Shown: positions 49,001-61,475, counted from the stretch's first letter. The stretch is DNA of 64,000 nt from Stratiolaelaps scimitus (GCA_019614645.1 JABWDB010000004.1:1736001-1800000), one strand, 5' to 3'. Notes: generated from the sequence alone by a model not told the origin. Translations and numbers: made by a program.

Positions 49001-49888
49001 GCGGTCGCGTCAAGAAACGTGGAAAGGCAAGCCACGAGCAAAACGACAAAACGATGAATGACTAGCTGACGAAAAGCGAACGAGCCGAGCCTTTTGACTG
49101 GTGTTTCTTGCCAAATGGGCTTCGATAGAAATAGCTATATACGTAGAGCGAGCGAGCGAGCGAGCGAGAGAGACAGAGAGAGAGAGAGAAAGAAATGGAG
49201 AAGAACAAAATCTGACGATATGAAACGTAAAGCGAACGACTAAATTTGGTTAAGGCCACAGCAGCCGCAGTGGCGACGATGGCGCACTACATGACGCTTT
49301 GGGCTCACTACCCGATTCATGGTATTAGATGATCGTGGAACAGCATATGCGCAAGTATCAGGGAAGGCAGTCACCGCCGCGACGATAGCCACCTCATCAT
49401 CAATCACCAATCACGCCATCATCATCATCATGATCATCGTCAGCGTGATCATCATCGTGATTATTAGAAGGGACGAAATGGCACGAAGGACTAGCGTGTG
49501 TGTTTCTTCGATTTGTTCGGTTCGGTTCGGTTTTTCGTCGATCTCTCGCCTCGTGTGGTGCCTCTGTCTCTGGGTGAGTTTTGCCGTTGAGCAGTTCTCG
49601 TATGACAGATAGTGAAAGGTTGGCTCTGACGTCGCGCAGCGTCTGCCCGGCAATTTATATTCTGATTAGCTGACTTGCAATTATTAAGCAATAGCAGTAG
49701 CGGCAGCAGCAACGGCGGCAGCAGCAGCAGTAAACACTTTTGAAAATATGATCTTTATTGGCACGCGGCTGCGACTGTGCTCGAGCGACGACTATTTGCT
49801 CTTAATCGATATTTTACTGGCGGAAGCCTATCCGATAGATAATCTATTCACGTATGCATGTCTATAGGTAGATTCTTGTTCTTGTATG

Positions 49889-49927
<39 letters not shown>

Positions 49928-50600
49928 GGAGTTATTGCTGTTCGATGCTAATAGCTAGACAGAGGTATATACCAGAATAGCTAGTGATCGTAATAACCGG
50001 ACTAATGTAAATGTAACCTCCTATGAGTCGTAATTGGTACAATCGTAATATTCCATTAGCGTAGCTCGTTTTGTCTACCGTCTCAGGTGTGGCGACTTCG
50101 GAGATCACACAGAGTCATTAGCGTCTTAGACAGACCATTATTATTGTTGTTATTATCGCCCGTGAATTTCTGGCTTCGGCCTGTTTTGATCATTTGCATG
50201 CATAGACACGTCATAGTGGCTTTATAGTTTCGCGGTGGACTGTATAGAATAGAATACGTCAACTTCGCAAACTCGGAACCTCATGAGGAACAAGAACTGA
50301 ACGAGTCGCGCGCTGACACTCGGTGCGTTTTAAGGCATCCCTATACGTTCCAAGACTTCAGCTTGGATTTTTCGCGTTTGATATTATAGAAATCTGCCGT
50401 TCGTTGAGGGCGGAGCTGTTAACTCTCATTGTACCGTTCGCAACGCAGGTGAGCCAACCAATGCCGACCGAACGGTGGCCTGTTGGCTAAAAATATAAAG
50501 GCTCGCATACCGATCGGCAATGAACGCCGTACAGACCAATGTACACCCCGAACAAGTCGTGCACGACCGGCTCGAGTTCTCGTCACACGGCCAGCCATTA
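46063..50600. other. AT-rich, nearly free of open frames
   Basis: 45776-48744 has no open frame of 60 codons on either strand, the longest such gap in the window. CA/TG and GA microsatellites occur at 48930-49200. TATAAAGG at about 50491 is a TATA-like motif upstream of the GC-rich stretch that follows. Confidence 0.5.
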
Positions 50601-53466
50601 GTAGCCGTCCCCTAGCGGCATGAGATCAAAGTTGCTGCACTTTTTCGCCTACGACATCGGCGGCAGCAGCAGCAGCACAAGCCGCATCACTACCGCCACA
50701 ACCACCAGCACATTGGTGTCAACAAGGTACCGCTGGCAAAGATGCCGCCAATCGAAGCCGGCCGTGTCAGCGCCCTTAAATCAGCTTCGAGCCGCGGGTA
50801 GTTTCGTAGCTTGGCCTTGGCCGGCGTGGCGGCCGATGCGCTCGCCAGCCAGGCCCCGACTTACTTAGCTGACTTCGGACCGAATCGTGGGTATGCCACT
50901 GGTCGTTCGGACGGACAAACTCCTCCAGTCACCTACATCTGTATCTCCGCGTTAGTCAAAGCGGTGGAGCGCGATTGGTGGCCTACTCTCTTTGATGCCC
51001 TGCCACCCTTCCTAGTACCGGCACGACCGCGTTCGCAGGCGAATGGGCGGACCCGAATATGACCGGAGCGAGGAAGGACCAAGTGATTGCTGCCGTCTGG
51101 TGGAGCAGCCACTGTCGAAGTTGTGGTAACCGCAGCACCAGCAGCAGCAGTGGTAATGGATACGAATACGTGTACTTAAATCTCAGCCGTATATATATAT
51201 ATATCTTCTGTATATGTTCACTGTGCTGCAGTACAGCAAGTTCTATCACTACTACTGCTGCTACCTCTACGGTCGTATGCTCTTGTTTGATATTGGAGCT
51301 CATCGTTCACGATGCGCTCACGCTCGCTGTGCGCTCGTCGACGGGGATGACAAGAAGCTGTATCTCAGCTGTACGTACGTCCGCCCTGCCACAAGGATAT
51401 TCGGGACGGATATAGCTTGCGGCGATTGCCGTCGTTGTTGACGTCGTGCTCAGCATTGCCACAAGCGAGTACTTGGTCCAGCCCGGTCGAGTCGCGGCGG
51501 GCCGGCTCCGCGATTCGCTCATACAGATTCTCTATATAATATCTCTTAAAGTGGATGAAACTATCGCCGGCCAGAAGAACCCGCCCGATCGTTCTTCCTC
51601 AGCAGCAGCAGCGGCGTCGGCGGCGGCGGCGGTGACCGACCACGGCGTCAGCTATACCGCGGCTTGCGGTCCTTCACAACGAGAAGTGCAGCCACAGTGG
51701 GCACTACCCATACGCACAAAGTAGGTATCAACTTGTTGTCCGTCTACTGTCTGTCCTTATGGATACGTGTGTGTGTGTGTGTTTGTGCTCGCGATGGACC
51801 CTTGAATCGTGCCATGATGAGACACACTCTGTTCAGTCTAGGCGATCGTTGTTGTCGTTCCTGCTGTTGCCGTTGTTGTTGCTGTTGTTTCTGTAGTGGA
51901 AAATTAAAGCAATACTACATTGGTATGCGTTCTCTCTCGTATGATGCCGACCGGCTAATTCGACTGAAAGCTCGCCGGCCTGCGCCCGTAACATCATCAG
52001 GCGGCTTCAGCAGCAATAACCGCCACATTGACTACAATAACCGCCAGAGCATCAGCAACAAGCATCGCCCTCCCTCGTTCATCCCTCCTCGTACTTCTGC
52101 TCCGCCGGCGTTTTCTGCCACCGCTGACCGCCGTTGTTGTTCCTTCGTTGTCGTCGTCGTCGTCTGCAGGGTCGATCCGTCGATTCTTTCTCGTTGCGCC
52201 TCGGATCGCCCCGTCGGCCAAATCCGGTTCAATTAGTGCACTTGACCCCGTGAATTAGGATGACCCCTAGGGTAATCCTGTAGACTTGGCAATAATTGAT
52301 AACAGGACATGGACAGGCGTGAGCTTAACAGATTTAATTCGTATGTCGCCCCCCCCCCCCCCCACCTCCCACCACCCCCATTTTTCCTCTCTTACTCGAT
52401 TCCCTTCACATTTCGCTGCTGGCTCTTCCTCTGTTCGCGCTGCCTCCGAGAGATATTATATATAGATAGAATGCTAACGATAGTTCGAATGCGCTCGTTC
52501 GGTAGTGAACGCGCGCGGCGTCCCCTGCCGGCAAGATTCTCTGATCTCTCCGGTTCAGTTGTCCGTCGGGCACCGCACTGCAGAGGCAGGTTCGTGCAGA
52601 GAATGTTGTTGTTGTTGTTGCTGCTGCAGCCGCCGCCACCGCCGCCGCCGCACACGATTATTGACTTCTATTTAGAGCGGGCGACAAGGCAGCTCCGAGT
52701 TGAGAGGAAAAGGCGCTCGATGAAGAGAGCGATGCATTGTAGATAGGGTGCACTATTGGTCACCTGACGTTTGAAGCCGACCGGGGCATGGACGGAGACA
52801 GAGCGCGGCTGGCGGAGGGCGCGCTGGCGAATAGTTATTAGTAGGACGAATCATCCGATTTAGATTTGGCCTCCGCTGGCATCCGCGCTGTGTGGTTGTT
52901 GTATTCGATGTGGACTTCGACAAATTCGCACCAGAGGTTGAGAGGCCAGCGTACACCGCGGCGGCTTACGTTAACACAACGCCGACGGCGAGTTCTATTA
53001 AGTAGTAGCCATCGTTGGACAGGGCGAATCATCATCGTAGTGGTCGGCGGCATCGTTGCCAGATCGTGATCAACGTCGGGTCCAGCGACGGAGATTGCTC
53101 CTCTGAAACTTCACAGATAATTGGTCCTGTCCCGCCGCTGCCGCGTTCCAGTTTAATGCGAATGCCAGCATTGTTGTGTTGTGTGGAGCTGTTGCTACTT
53201 TGTTCAGAGATTGTTATGATCTGCATTTACAAATGTAGCGTTTAGTAACAGGTGGAAATATCGATATGAGGGTTCGTCGAACCGATCCACATAAGCAATC
53301 CGAACCCAACTCGAAGAATGCCCATACTTACCTAAATGTCTTAATCTTTTTTTCTAAGGTCTTTGCCTCGCTCTTAATGCTGACGTCGTAATTGTAATCA
53401 TTGATGGATTCGTTTGTCATTGTGCAACCTATCGTCGATCGACTGCTCTGGATAATTAGGAGCAAA
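50601..53466. other. GC-rich, open on both strands, no call
   Basis: Triplet repeats of GCA, GCG and GTT and a C run at 52349-52363. Several 70-190 codon frames overlap on both strands and none has clear splice or start support. Confidence 0.45.
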
Positions 53467-53676
53467 TTACGAAAGTCCACTCATTAATATGACCAGCGTT
53501 AGCAGGAGGTCAACAGATGCAATTGGAAATTTCGACGAATCGTTTCCAACGAAGCTCAAACGAAAGTCGAACTGGATGTTTTTTTGTCTAGCTGCTAAAT
53601 CTCTTTTATTCGTCTCTATTCGTAGCATTTTCCGTTTCCAGCTAAACATTACTTGAACTGACTCTCCCATTCGCAC
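53467..53676 (-). CDS. Unassigned small open frame with C-terminal hydrophobic segment
   Basis: 69 codons on the minus strand ending in TAA. It starts MRMGESVQVMFSWKRKMLRI (first codon GTG, with an in-frame ATG two codons later), includes KNIQFDFRLSFVGNDSSKFP, and ends in the hydrophobic VDLLLTLVILMSGLS, which could be a membrane anchor. There is no Cys, and Lys and Arg are evenly spread. No homologue recognised. Confidence 0.3.
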   Translation of the reverse strand: MRMGESVQVMFSWKRKMLRIETNKRDLAARQKNIQFDFRLSFVGNDSSKFPIASVDLLLTLVILMSGLS

Positions 53677-55224
53677 TTCGCCATGTTATGTGACGGCTCT
53701 CGGCTCTAAACCTTGAGCTATCACTACGAGGACATGTCGGGGTCAGTTTTGCTTGATTTTAAACCTCATTGGCGTACCCGGCAAAGTACAGAGTCTTGAT
53801 CAGATTGCTGCTCCTCCCTGGTGGCGACTAGGTTCACTATACCGATAGAACGTTATGATAGGCATGCCGAACCAGCCAAGGTGACTGAAGTGGTTCGGCT
53901 ACACGATCGGACGATGAATCGATGTCTGGGTACACACATGCACACACCACCACACAGCTATGAATGTATTTGGACGATCGAGTCGTGAGAGGCTCTGCCC
54001 AATCCGCTCTGTTGGTGCCGCCGTGTAAAGCACGTTGGCTGGCTTACGTCTCTAGAAAGACGCTGCTCTACACCAGTACACCGTTCTGCCGACACAGGGT
54101 CATCCTGACCTTTTTGAGCCCTTCTCCCACTCCGTATCAAGGAACACCACCCGCAAGAGCAACAACAATTGCTGCAGCAGCAGCGATAATACTATTACAG
54201 TAAGCGTATGTGCTACGGAGCTGGGCTGCTTCAACAATTGGAGCCGCCGCCGCCGCAGCAGCAGAACCTGGGAAAAGTAACCACAGCATGAAACACTAGC
54301 AGAGATTGAGGGAGGGAGGTTGGACGGTCGATGAACGATGACCGATCAGCTCGACGAGAACGAGGAAAAAGATGAAGATAAAGGAAGACGCCTCAACTAA
54401 CTGTGTGATATATCATATCATCTCATATCATATGATATGATGATACATCGATAAACGGATGGATGGATGAACACCCAAGACAAAACAGACGCGATGACTC
54501 GGGATTAAGCGAAAATCAGTCCAATGTGACTCACATGACGTAGAGCGGCGACCATGGGCATCGCCGCAAAAAAAAAAAATATATATATGTGTTGGTGTTT
54601 GTGTTTGTGTGTGTATAATCTCGGTATCGATACGTAGGAGTATGTCCGCTGAAGGGATAGATACAAGTGGTTCAAGGTTGACAGTTGACCATTATTGGCG
54701 TTTATACACAGATAGGAGGAAAAATTGCGGCAGATCACCATCACCGTATGATATCGTATAACATAATCGAATCGAATATAATAGAATAATCGGAGTGCCA
54801 TGGTGTCCAGTGGGGGCCGACTTGTGAACTGAACAACTTATACAGGGGAAATCTTGAACGGCGTTGATGTCAGATAAACAACAGATTGCCAACAAGTATT
54901 TAATTATTGTATGTGATTTAATCGTGACCGTTTTCCAGGAGAGATTATAGCAGGTCGCTGCTAGACATATAACAAAAATTGTACCGTAAGGCTGGGACGT
55001 TTGTCGTGTTAAAGAACTAATTGTTGTCATACATTTCTGCTTGTGTTAGGCCCAACACATGTAGCATGCTGAGCACTGTGGCACTGGAATAATGCAGATG
55101 GTGTTGCGGCGTTATAATAAATAATTGCTATTATACATATGTCTGGCCAGCGTGAAGGCAGCTCTTGACGCTGCGCATACGAGACGACACAAACAGGATT
55201 AGTAAACACCGAAGTGAGACTTAC
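53677..55224. other. No supported gene
   Basis: CAG and GCC triplets near 54170-54260, the palindrome at 54423, and an A run with TA repeat at 54568-54585. Confidence 0.5.
54423..54440. repeat. 18-base perfect palindrome
   Basis: TCATATCATATGATATGA, within a wider stretch of CATAT/GATAT units. Confidence 0.9.
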
Positions 55225-55376
55225 CCGATGCTGCCATAGAAGTTCGGAGTCGATTGGAGGGGCTGCGTTTGATTCTGGTGGACTCTGAAGCATCTTCTCA
55301 TCTTCGGCATTTACGAAGTTCATCTGGAAATAGAGAAGATCATATGGGTCTTTGTAATCATTGTCCGTGACAGCAT
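55225..55376 (-). CDS. Candidate internal exon, acidic product
   Basis: Minus-strand frame ending in a perfect donor, CATCGG|GTAAGT, at 55224. It reads AVTDNDYKDPYDLLYFQMNF, then VNAEDEKMLQSPPESNAAPP and IDSELLWQHR: one Arg, no Cys, eleven acidic residues in about 51, very unlike a chance frame. The upstream edge is either GTGTAG at 55377, or the in-frame TCTATTTCCAG at 55324, which would give a 99-base exon of exactly 33 codons starting with ATG. A short frame upstream (55396-55494) is probably unrelated. I do not recognise the protein family. Confidence 0.5.
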
Positions 55377-56718
55377 CTACACACCCCGCAATGGTGGTGA
55401 GTACGACGGTGGTTTACGACCAATAAGGGTGTACATCATTTCATGGCTGGTTGACGGCGCCGGAATCAGATTGTGCACCTGATACTCATTAGTATAAATG
55501 TTAAAAAAAACGCATAGGTGATAAACATGGTAGTAAGCTGTCATCATATATAGACAGTTGTTAAAACGTTCTTTCGAGCGTGGACCTCGGGATTTGTGGC
55601 AGCTAGGATACATAGCTGGACAAATTGATGGTGTACATACGAAACATCATTGAAATCAATGACCTCAGTTTCCATCTGAATATCAAGTATTTCATCGTGT
55701 CTTCCAAACCATGGGTTCGAAATTCAAACAGACGCCGCCGTTGGCAGATCTATCTGTCCGTTGGCTTGATCCAATCATCAAGCTTCGCCGAGACCCTCAC
55801 AAATATACATACATATGTATACATATATAAATATTAGAATATGGTCCCCGGCCCGGGCTTCCCGTGTACTCCACGTATATATATACACACTGAAACATGC
55901 TTTTGCTGCGAACACCACAATTATTCATAAATCGATTGTTCTCCATTTTTTTTCTAATGAGAAATATTAAGAAAACATCTTGCAAATGAACAGCTCCATC
56001 GCGAAGTTCATCGGCGCATCATCTGGGCCAGATGAGTGCGTTTGTTACCCAAGGATTCTCATTGGGATTCATCATCATCGTCATGATCATCACCACAGGC
56101 CAATGTCGAGATAACTTTCTCTTTCCGCTAAAATGCTGGTGGCCAGACGGCGTCTCCCGTGCCACCGCCGTCGACGACAGACGTCCACCGTAAATACGCA
56201 GAGCCAGAAACCACGTAGCAAATACAACAACGGCGAAAAAAGATGTTAATGCCGAAAGCTTATTTTTCTCTTCTCTACACTGAGAGCCGTGTTTTGTCTC
56301 TCTCTTTCTCTCTGTTTCTGTCTGTGCTACTTTGTCTCTTGGCGACGTCATCTTTGAGTCCTCCCTCCCCTCGAGCCCACCTCGGAACTCGGACGCAGCA
56401 GCATCGCCTTCCGCCGCCCGATGCCAATCTCTGCTAATGATGATCATAATTTAGATAACATTTTGGCAACTCAACAGCAGCAGAAAACATAACCGTAACA
56501 AGGAGCCACGTCATAGTGACAGTCGTACGATGATAATCACGAGATTGATAGATACATAGAGAGATAGAGAAATAATCGGAATGGATAAAGTGTACAAGTG
56601 AGTGTCTCCTCCTTGCCTGTCGTAGTTGCCTGAGACTGGGCGTCTACAAACGCTCCCGCTGCAAGCGGCCGATAGAAGTCCGCGTCCCATAGATAGTACC
56701 ACTAGTATCTTCGGTCAG

Positions 56719-56806
56719 GTTCTCTCTGCATGCGCGCGCGGACATGCATGCGTCAATTCGTACGATGAACTGCGAGACTGCAGTGCTTCGTTGATTCAGG
56801 CAACAT
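56719..56806 (+). CDS. Candidate internal exon, Cys-containing
   Basis: The acceptor TATCTTCGGTCAG ends at 56718 and the consensus donor CAACAT|GTAAGT follows. The frame reads VLSACARGHACVNSYDELRD, then CSASLIQAT. Against it, the minus-strand frame over 56644-56850 is open too and has its own acceptor-like GATTCTCCACTCCAAG. Confidence 0.3.
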
Positions 56807-57184
56807 GTAAGTGACACGTCATCAATGTGTATCTTGGAGTGGAGAATCAAAACAGGGAGATGCCACTACGCGACATCAGTTGTCAATCTGGCCATTGGGG
56901 CGCCATTGTCAGATAGAGGCCGAGCTAAACTTCTAGGCGACGCCTAGGATTACGGGAGCTGTAAAACACATACGACCTTCGCTCCCGCGGCAAGTCGTTG
57001 CGTGGCCAAGCTCATGTTGTACATCTGTATAGCAATCTGTGATACTGCCCTGCATGTTGCTGCCGATTTGACTGTCGCTGATTCGTATATTGCTGTTGTC
57101 GTCGCCCTTCGACCCTGACCCATTGGTGATTCTGAGCATCTCTCCTATCCGCAACGAACGAAATTCGGTCAAAGACGTTCATCA

Positions 57185-57366
57185 ATGTTTCGAACGATAT
57201 TCATTACAATGGTGCGTCGTGGAAGCCATAAATTGGCTCGACCTGGAAGGCTACCTGTGCCAGCATCCGAAGCTGGTAATCAGTATCCATCGATCGGCAG
57301 CATGGGCAATTCATGTGACGTTTCTATGGTTGATACACGCAGACACATGCATACAGACCTGTGCAC
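57185..57366 (+). CDS. Two-exon gene model, first exon
   Basis: Starts at ATG 57185 and reads MFRTIFITMVRRGSHKLARP, then ASEAGNQYPSIGSMGNSCDV and SMVDTRRHMHTDLC, ending in phase 2 at AC|GTAAAT. Joining to the acceptor at 57500 keeps the frame and gives about 118 residues in total. Two other plus-strand frames across parts of this stretch are open, so this is a model only. The product is Ser- and Arg-rich with no recognised domain. Confidence 0.3.
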
Positions 57367-57500
57367 GTAAATGCCTGTTCGAATTAGAATTAGCAGATCG
57401 AGTCCGTGTCGATAAGACAGCAGTTGCCGACCACTGATGATGAGAATTGTGGTCGTACTCAACCGTAACAACCCATATGGTGTGGGATGTCCGTCATCAG

Positions 57501-57672
57501 CGAGATTAGTAAGCAAAGATGTAGAAACCGTCCCGGCACCGAACAATCCCGGCGGCGAAGCAAGGCCATCTCGAAGGCCAGCTCGATGAACGACATATGC
57601 CCTCCCCGGCGAGGTAGCAGCCCTTCAGCGAGCGGACTGTGCCTTTCGCAGTCGCGCGCGTTTAGGACTTAA
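57501..57672 (+). CDS. Two-exon gene model, last exon
   Basis: The acceptor GGATGTCCGTCATCAG ends at 57500. In the phase left by the first exon it reads EISKQRCRNRPGTEQSRRRS, then KAISKASSMNDICPPRRGSS and PSASGLCLSQSRAFRT, ending in TAA at 57672. The basic, Ser-rich composition resembles a cytoplasmic or nuclear tail. More open sequence follows at 57692-57886. Confidence 0.3.
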
Positions 57673-57975
57673 GCCATCGCTCAGCTGCTTCGTGCTTTTT
57701 CCTGTTCGAACGATGAAAAGTCACTGTGCCAACCATACGGTTCTCTGCCGATCGACTCCTGATTCGGTGGCGTCGACAACCAACCGGGCCGCAATCGACT
57801 GGTGTTCATCGCGTGCGGGTCCACTGAACGGGGTGGGTATCGCGTATCAGCGAGATATCGCCGATGCGATAACGTCACTTCATTGATCTAGGCATGATGA
57901 TTTCCTTGTTCCTTGAGAAACGCTCTCTTTTTCTCTCTCTCTCTCTCTCTATTTCATCCTGCATAACGGATACAG

Positions 57976-58202
57976 AACAAGACATGGGAATGGCGGTGAA
58001 CCGGTGCCGACGAACACTTCGCGAGATCCGACTGCACGGCCAGTCCGAACGAGCCTGGCCGATCGAGGGCGAGCTCAGGCCGCTACGATGCACGCGTACA
58101 AGGTTAGGGCGTCGCCATCGTAGAAGATCGCCAGAGATGGCGCTCATACCGCCGTCAGACGTCTGTTGCGCGCGCATTTCCACCAATTCGTCCACCGGAT
58201 AG
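57976..58202 (+). CDS. Candidate terminal exon after strong polypyrimidine tract
   Basis: A long CT tract (57925-57955) is followed by GGATACAG. The frame reads QDMGMAVNRCRRTLREIRLH, then GQSERAWPIEGELRPLRCTR and a basic end, with TAG at 58200-58202. The tract is a microsatellite, so the acceptor may be accidental. The antisense frame 57875-58213 is also open. Confidence 0.25.
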
Positions 58203-59721
58203 CGACCGGCCACGCCGCGTGCGAGTCATGCCTTGACGTCGTTGATGTGTGTAATAATATTATGTTTATCTATCTATCTGTCAACGCGAATACGACCTGT
58301 CGTCACCGAGCCGAATGCCGGTTGTTTCCTCCACGAATTTCTACCGAATTGTCTCCGAAGCTGTCATCGTCGTCGTCGTCCTCATCAATGAAGCTGTTGC
58401 TGTTGTATTATATCCGTACGGCGGCGTTACTCGGCTACTTGAGACGGGATGGTGTGAGTGAGCCTGAATACGATTATTTTGCTTATGAGCAGGGAGACTT
58501 TACGTTTGGGTGCTGCCTCGACGAATGTCGACCGTAGGTAGATAACTATTGGTTAGGATTAGGCGCCGTCGCCTGAGGCGAAAAACTTGGTCTGATTAGG
58601 TTTCTGATTGCGTTCTGACGAGTGGGTTCGGACGGAGTGTCAACGCATGGAAGCTCAATGAGGAGGCGACTTAGGAGACAAATCTGTCAACCGAAAGGTG
58701 AACTTGATTAGCTGCTAACTACGGGTTGGAGCTAATCGGCAGTCGCCAGGAAAGTTGGTGGATTTGGGCGGGTATGTTATACCAATGATTATATCGAATT
58801 AGCGAGTTCGTCCGAATATGTCGAAACAGTTACATCTCTATCTCTTGTACACTTGACTGTGTTCGCTTTAGACAACGAGGACGGCATCAGCAGGCGTTGA
58901 GCCGTTACAAGTTAATCTAACGTATCATACCAAAGGGACACCGAATAATTATCCATCTCATCTGTCCTAGCCGAAAACCGCTAATTGCGCTATAGCATCG
59001 GCCCGCTCTGAGCAAGCTTTGGCTGCACATTAATTTTAGTTAGTATTCTCAGTCAGACTGGGAAACACTCTGAGGCCTGGACATCTCGACCAAGTTGCTC
59101 TAAAACGTCTCGTGTGTAACTGACCCACAATCGATACAATGGCGATGCTAAATTCCCCCTCGGCCTCTAATCTCTAATTTGTAACATTGTTGAGATAATG
59201 ATCCATGATTTAAGCACAATATTTAATTTACGCGACGTTATCGAATCAGCTTAAGACCTTTCCTCTATGCTCATGCCACAATAAATACATCTCCGACAAT
59301 AAAATCAAGTAATAATATATATATATATATATAATATTAATCTCATTTCATGGCAACGACGTTGGTAATGTGTTGCCGAGAAAAACAACCCCGCAGCGAA
59401 CCGAGCCGGACGAGAGCAGGCATAGAACGGATTGTATTGTCCAGAATACAATTAATATGAAAATCGATTTTCCGGATCTTCTTTTCTCCACCGGTCGTCT
59501 GCCTTCGAGGAGTTCGTTTCTTGTTTTTTTTTGGTTTTCATCTATTTCCTCTTCGGTTCATTCGTCGGCGGAAGCATTTAACATTATGATGCCCGATAAC
59601 GCACCCAATGTTAATTCGGCGTATTAGACTACTTTGCATCGCCATTTAGATAAAATTTGGCCGACGGCCGCCGAAACGGCAAACAGCGTCTTCGTCGAGA
59701 CTAGGCTGTGGCCGGCCGAAG
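58203..59721. other. No supported gene
   Basis: A plus frame to 58537 ends after a TCG run. The rest is AT-rich with a TA run at 59317-59333. A plus frame at 59370-59627 is open without a clear start. Confidence 0.5.
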
Positions 59722-60045
59722 ATGTCAGTTCACCAACTGGACAGAAATCAGAAACCGGCTTCGTTCACACTATCCGAACAGAAAAATAAAATAAGGCCTA
59801 GACGGAGAGAGCGAGAGAGAGAGAGAGAGAGAAAGATGGAGTGTACATATGTTATATCACTAACGCATGCACGTGTCGACGTATCAACAACGGGCAGGAG
59901 AGAGGTGGCAGCAGCGAGCGTATACAACCGCGCCGCTGATAGGATAAATTGCAACTCATTAGAAATTTACAAAGCTTCACGGCCACAAATATCGCCGTCC
60001 CATGAACGAGAATCGGTTGGCGGGGTGAAGAGCGATGCGGGGTGA
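59722..60045 (+). CDS. Unassigned 107-codon open frame
   Basis: ATG at 59722 with A at -3; the frame runs through a GA microsatellite (coding Arg-Glu repeats) to TGA at 60045. Outside the repeat it reads MSVHQLDRNQKPASFTLSEQ and later NRAADRINCNSLEIYKASRP. It could be a short gene or chance. No domain recognised. Confidence 0.25.
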   Translation: MSVHQLDRNQKPASFTLSEQKNKIRPRRRERERERERKMECTYVISLTHARVDVSTTGRREVAAASVYNRAADRINCNSLEIYKASRPQISPSHERESVGGVKSDAG

Positions 60046-60713
60046 TTTGTAAATGTGGTGTGTTCTAAAATGTATGGCCGAATATGAGAATTGAAACGAA
60101 TCGAATTATATGATATGATATAATAGCACGTAGCAGCGATTTACGTGGGGTGCGTGGACCCGCTCGTTGAAGGAAAAAATAAAAAGAAATATTGAAAGAT
60201 CGTAGCGAATAGATCTACGGAATCGGATTCGGATGGTGATTTGCTACTGAGTATCGTCGAGATATTTGTTGTTTCGATTAATCGAGCGCGGATCGACTAG
60301 CGTGAGCCTGTCGAGCAGATTCGTTAGCGGTGGCAGGTAATTATTAATCAAATTTGGGCCGTGATCACGCATACTAATGGTCGTCAAGCAATCTGCTAGC
60401 CAACTCGTGTGGACTTTTCACTCGGGAGGATATATTATTATAATTATTGTTATTAATTAAACTATTATTGCAGAGATAGTCTGCTTTGAGATGATTTTGA
60501 GTTTATATACATATATATTTCAGCTGAATGGCTATATATATAGCCATTTTGCGGAATTATGATTTGGTGAGATATGAAATGAAGCGATATGTATATTACA
60601 ATAGTTTTTCTCACTCAAAGTTGTTCAAACATGAATGCTTGGCCAGTGTTCGAGCAGATTACCTTTAGCGGCACATGTTTTGCCACTTATATGCTTGAAC
60701 AGTGAGCGGGTCA
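60046..60713. other. AT-rich, no gene
   Basis: Only short AT repeats and the 22-base palindrome. Confidence 0.55.
60527..60548. repeat. 22-base perfect palindrome
   Basis: Arms AATGGCTATAT and ATATAGCCATT. It lies about 165 bases outside the mariner relic, but no matching terminus was found on the relic's other side. Confidence 0.9.
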
Positions 60714-61475
60714 AAGTGGAAATCTGTCGATGCAAGATCCAGCGAGTATGGACGGTAGAGGTACAATTTATATTAAAGGTACGGCAGTTTTACAATGGTT
60801 AAATTCTCTTACACACGCAGACGAACCTCTCATCGAAAGCTCCTGGAAAGTCGCGTTGACGATCCTTGCTCTGCGGGGACAAGCATTGTCGTGAACCAAG
60901 CTGTCTTGGCCTTGTCAGTCGGCTCGCCCGACGCAACTGCTGAGGTGCTGATCGATCATGTGGCCTGCTTGAAGTATGTCCCATTATGTTACATCTTTAT
61001 GGTTTCACCGCACAAAAATCAAGATCTTCCTCGGGCGAGAATTTGACTTGGGTCGGGACTGGTCTGCGGTTTGTCTACTGAATCACCCACCCTTTAGATT
61101 ATCTCATGCTAAGATAGAGGTAACACTTAATGCGATAATTCTATGCAAAAATCCGTCATTATGGGAGGGTCAGTTTATAGGGAGACCGACCGCGAACTCT
61201 TTGAGTGAACCCCATTGAGTGAAGATGCTGAAGCATCGTGCAAGGCGTCCAGTCAATTATCTGCGCGGCCAATTATCGGCTTGACTGGCGGCCGTCCTCC
61301 TTTAACAGGGACTTCAGAGGGACCTCGTCGAAGGTCGATGATGGTCCACTGGAGCGAAGATCGGACCATCTTTGAACATCACATTCCACTCTCGAGAAGT
61401 CCTGCTAAACTATCACAATTACTCAGCCAAATGATCCGTGCCACTTCGGCGCCGTCTCTACCCCGTCGGAATATC
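60714..61475 (-). mobile_element. Relic of a mariner/Tc1-like transposase
   Basis: Minus-strand remnant. From the N-terminus: EVARIIWLSNCDSLAGLLES (about 61384-61455) fits the helix-turn-helix start (ARIIGL.E.G.S). GRPPVKPI and LHSMGFTQRVRGRSPYKL follow in other frames and fit the mid-region. LVHDNACPRRARIVNATFQ (60837-60899) holds the second catalytic Asp (HDNA). YRPYSLDLASTDFHF (60714-60760) closely fits the mariner signature PPYSPDLAPSDFHL with the third catalytic Asp. The Asp-to-Asp spacing is about 50 codons against the usual 34, so there is an insertion, and the frame shifts several times. Plus-strand open frames over 60795-61631 are taken as shadows. No terminal repeats seen. Confidence 0.65.
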
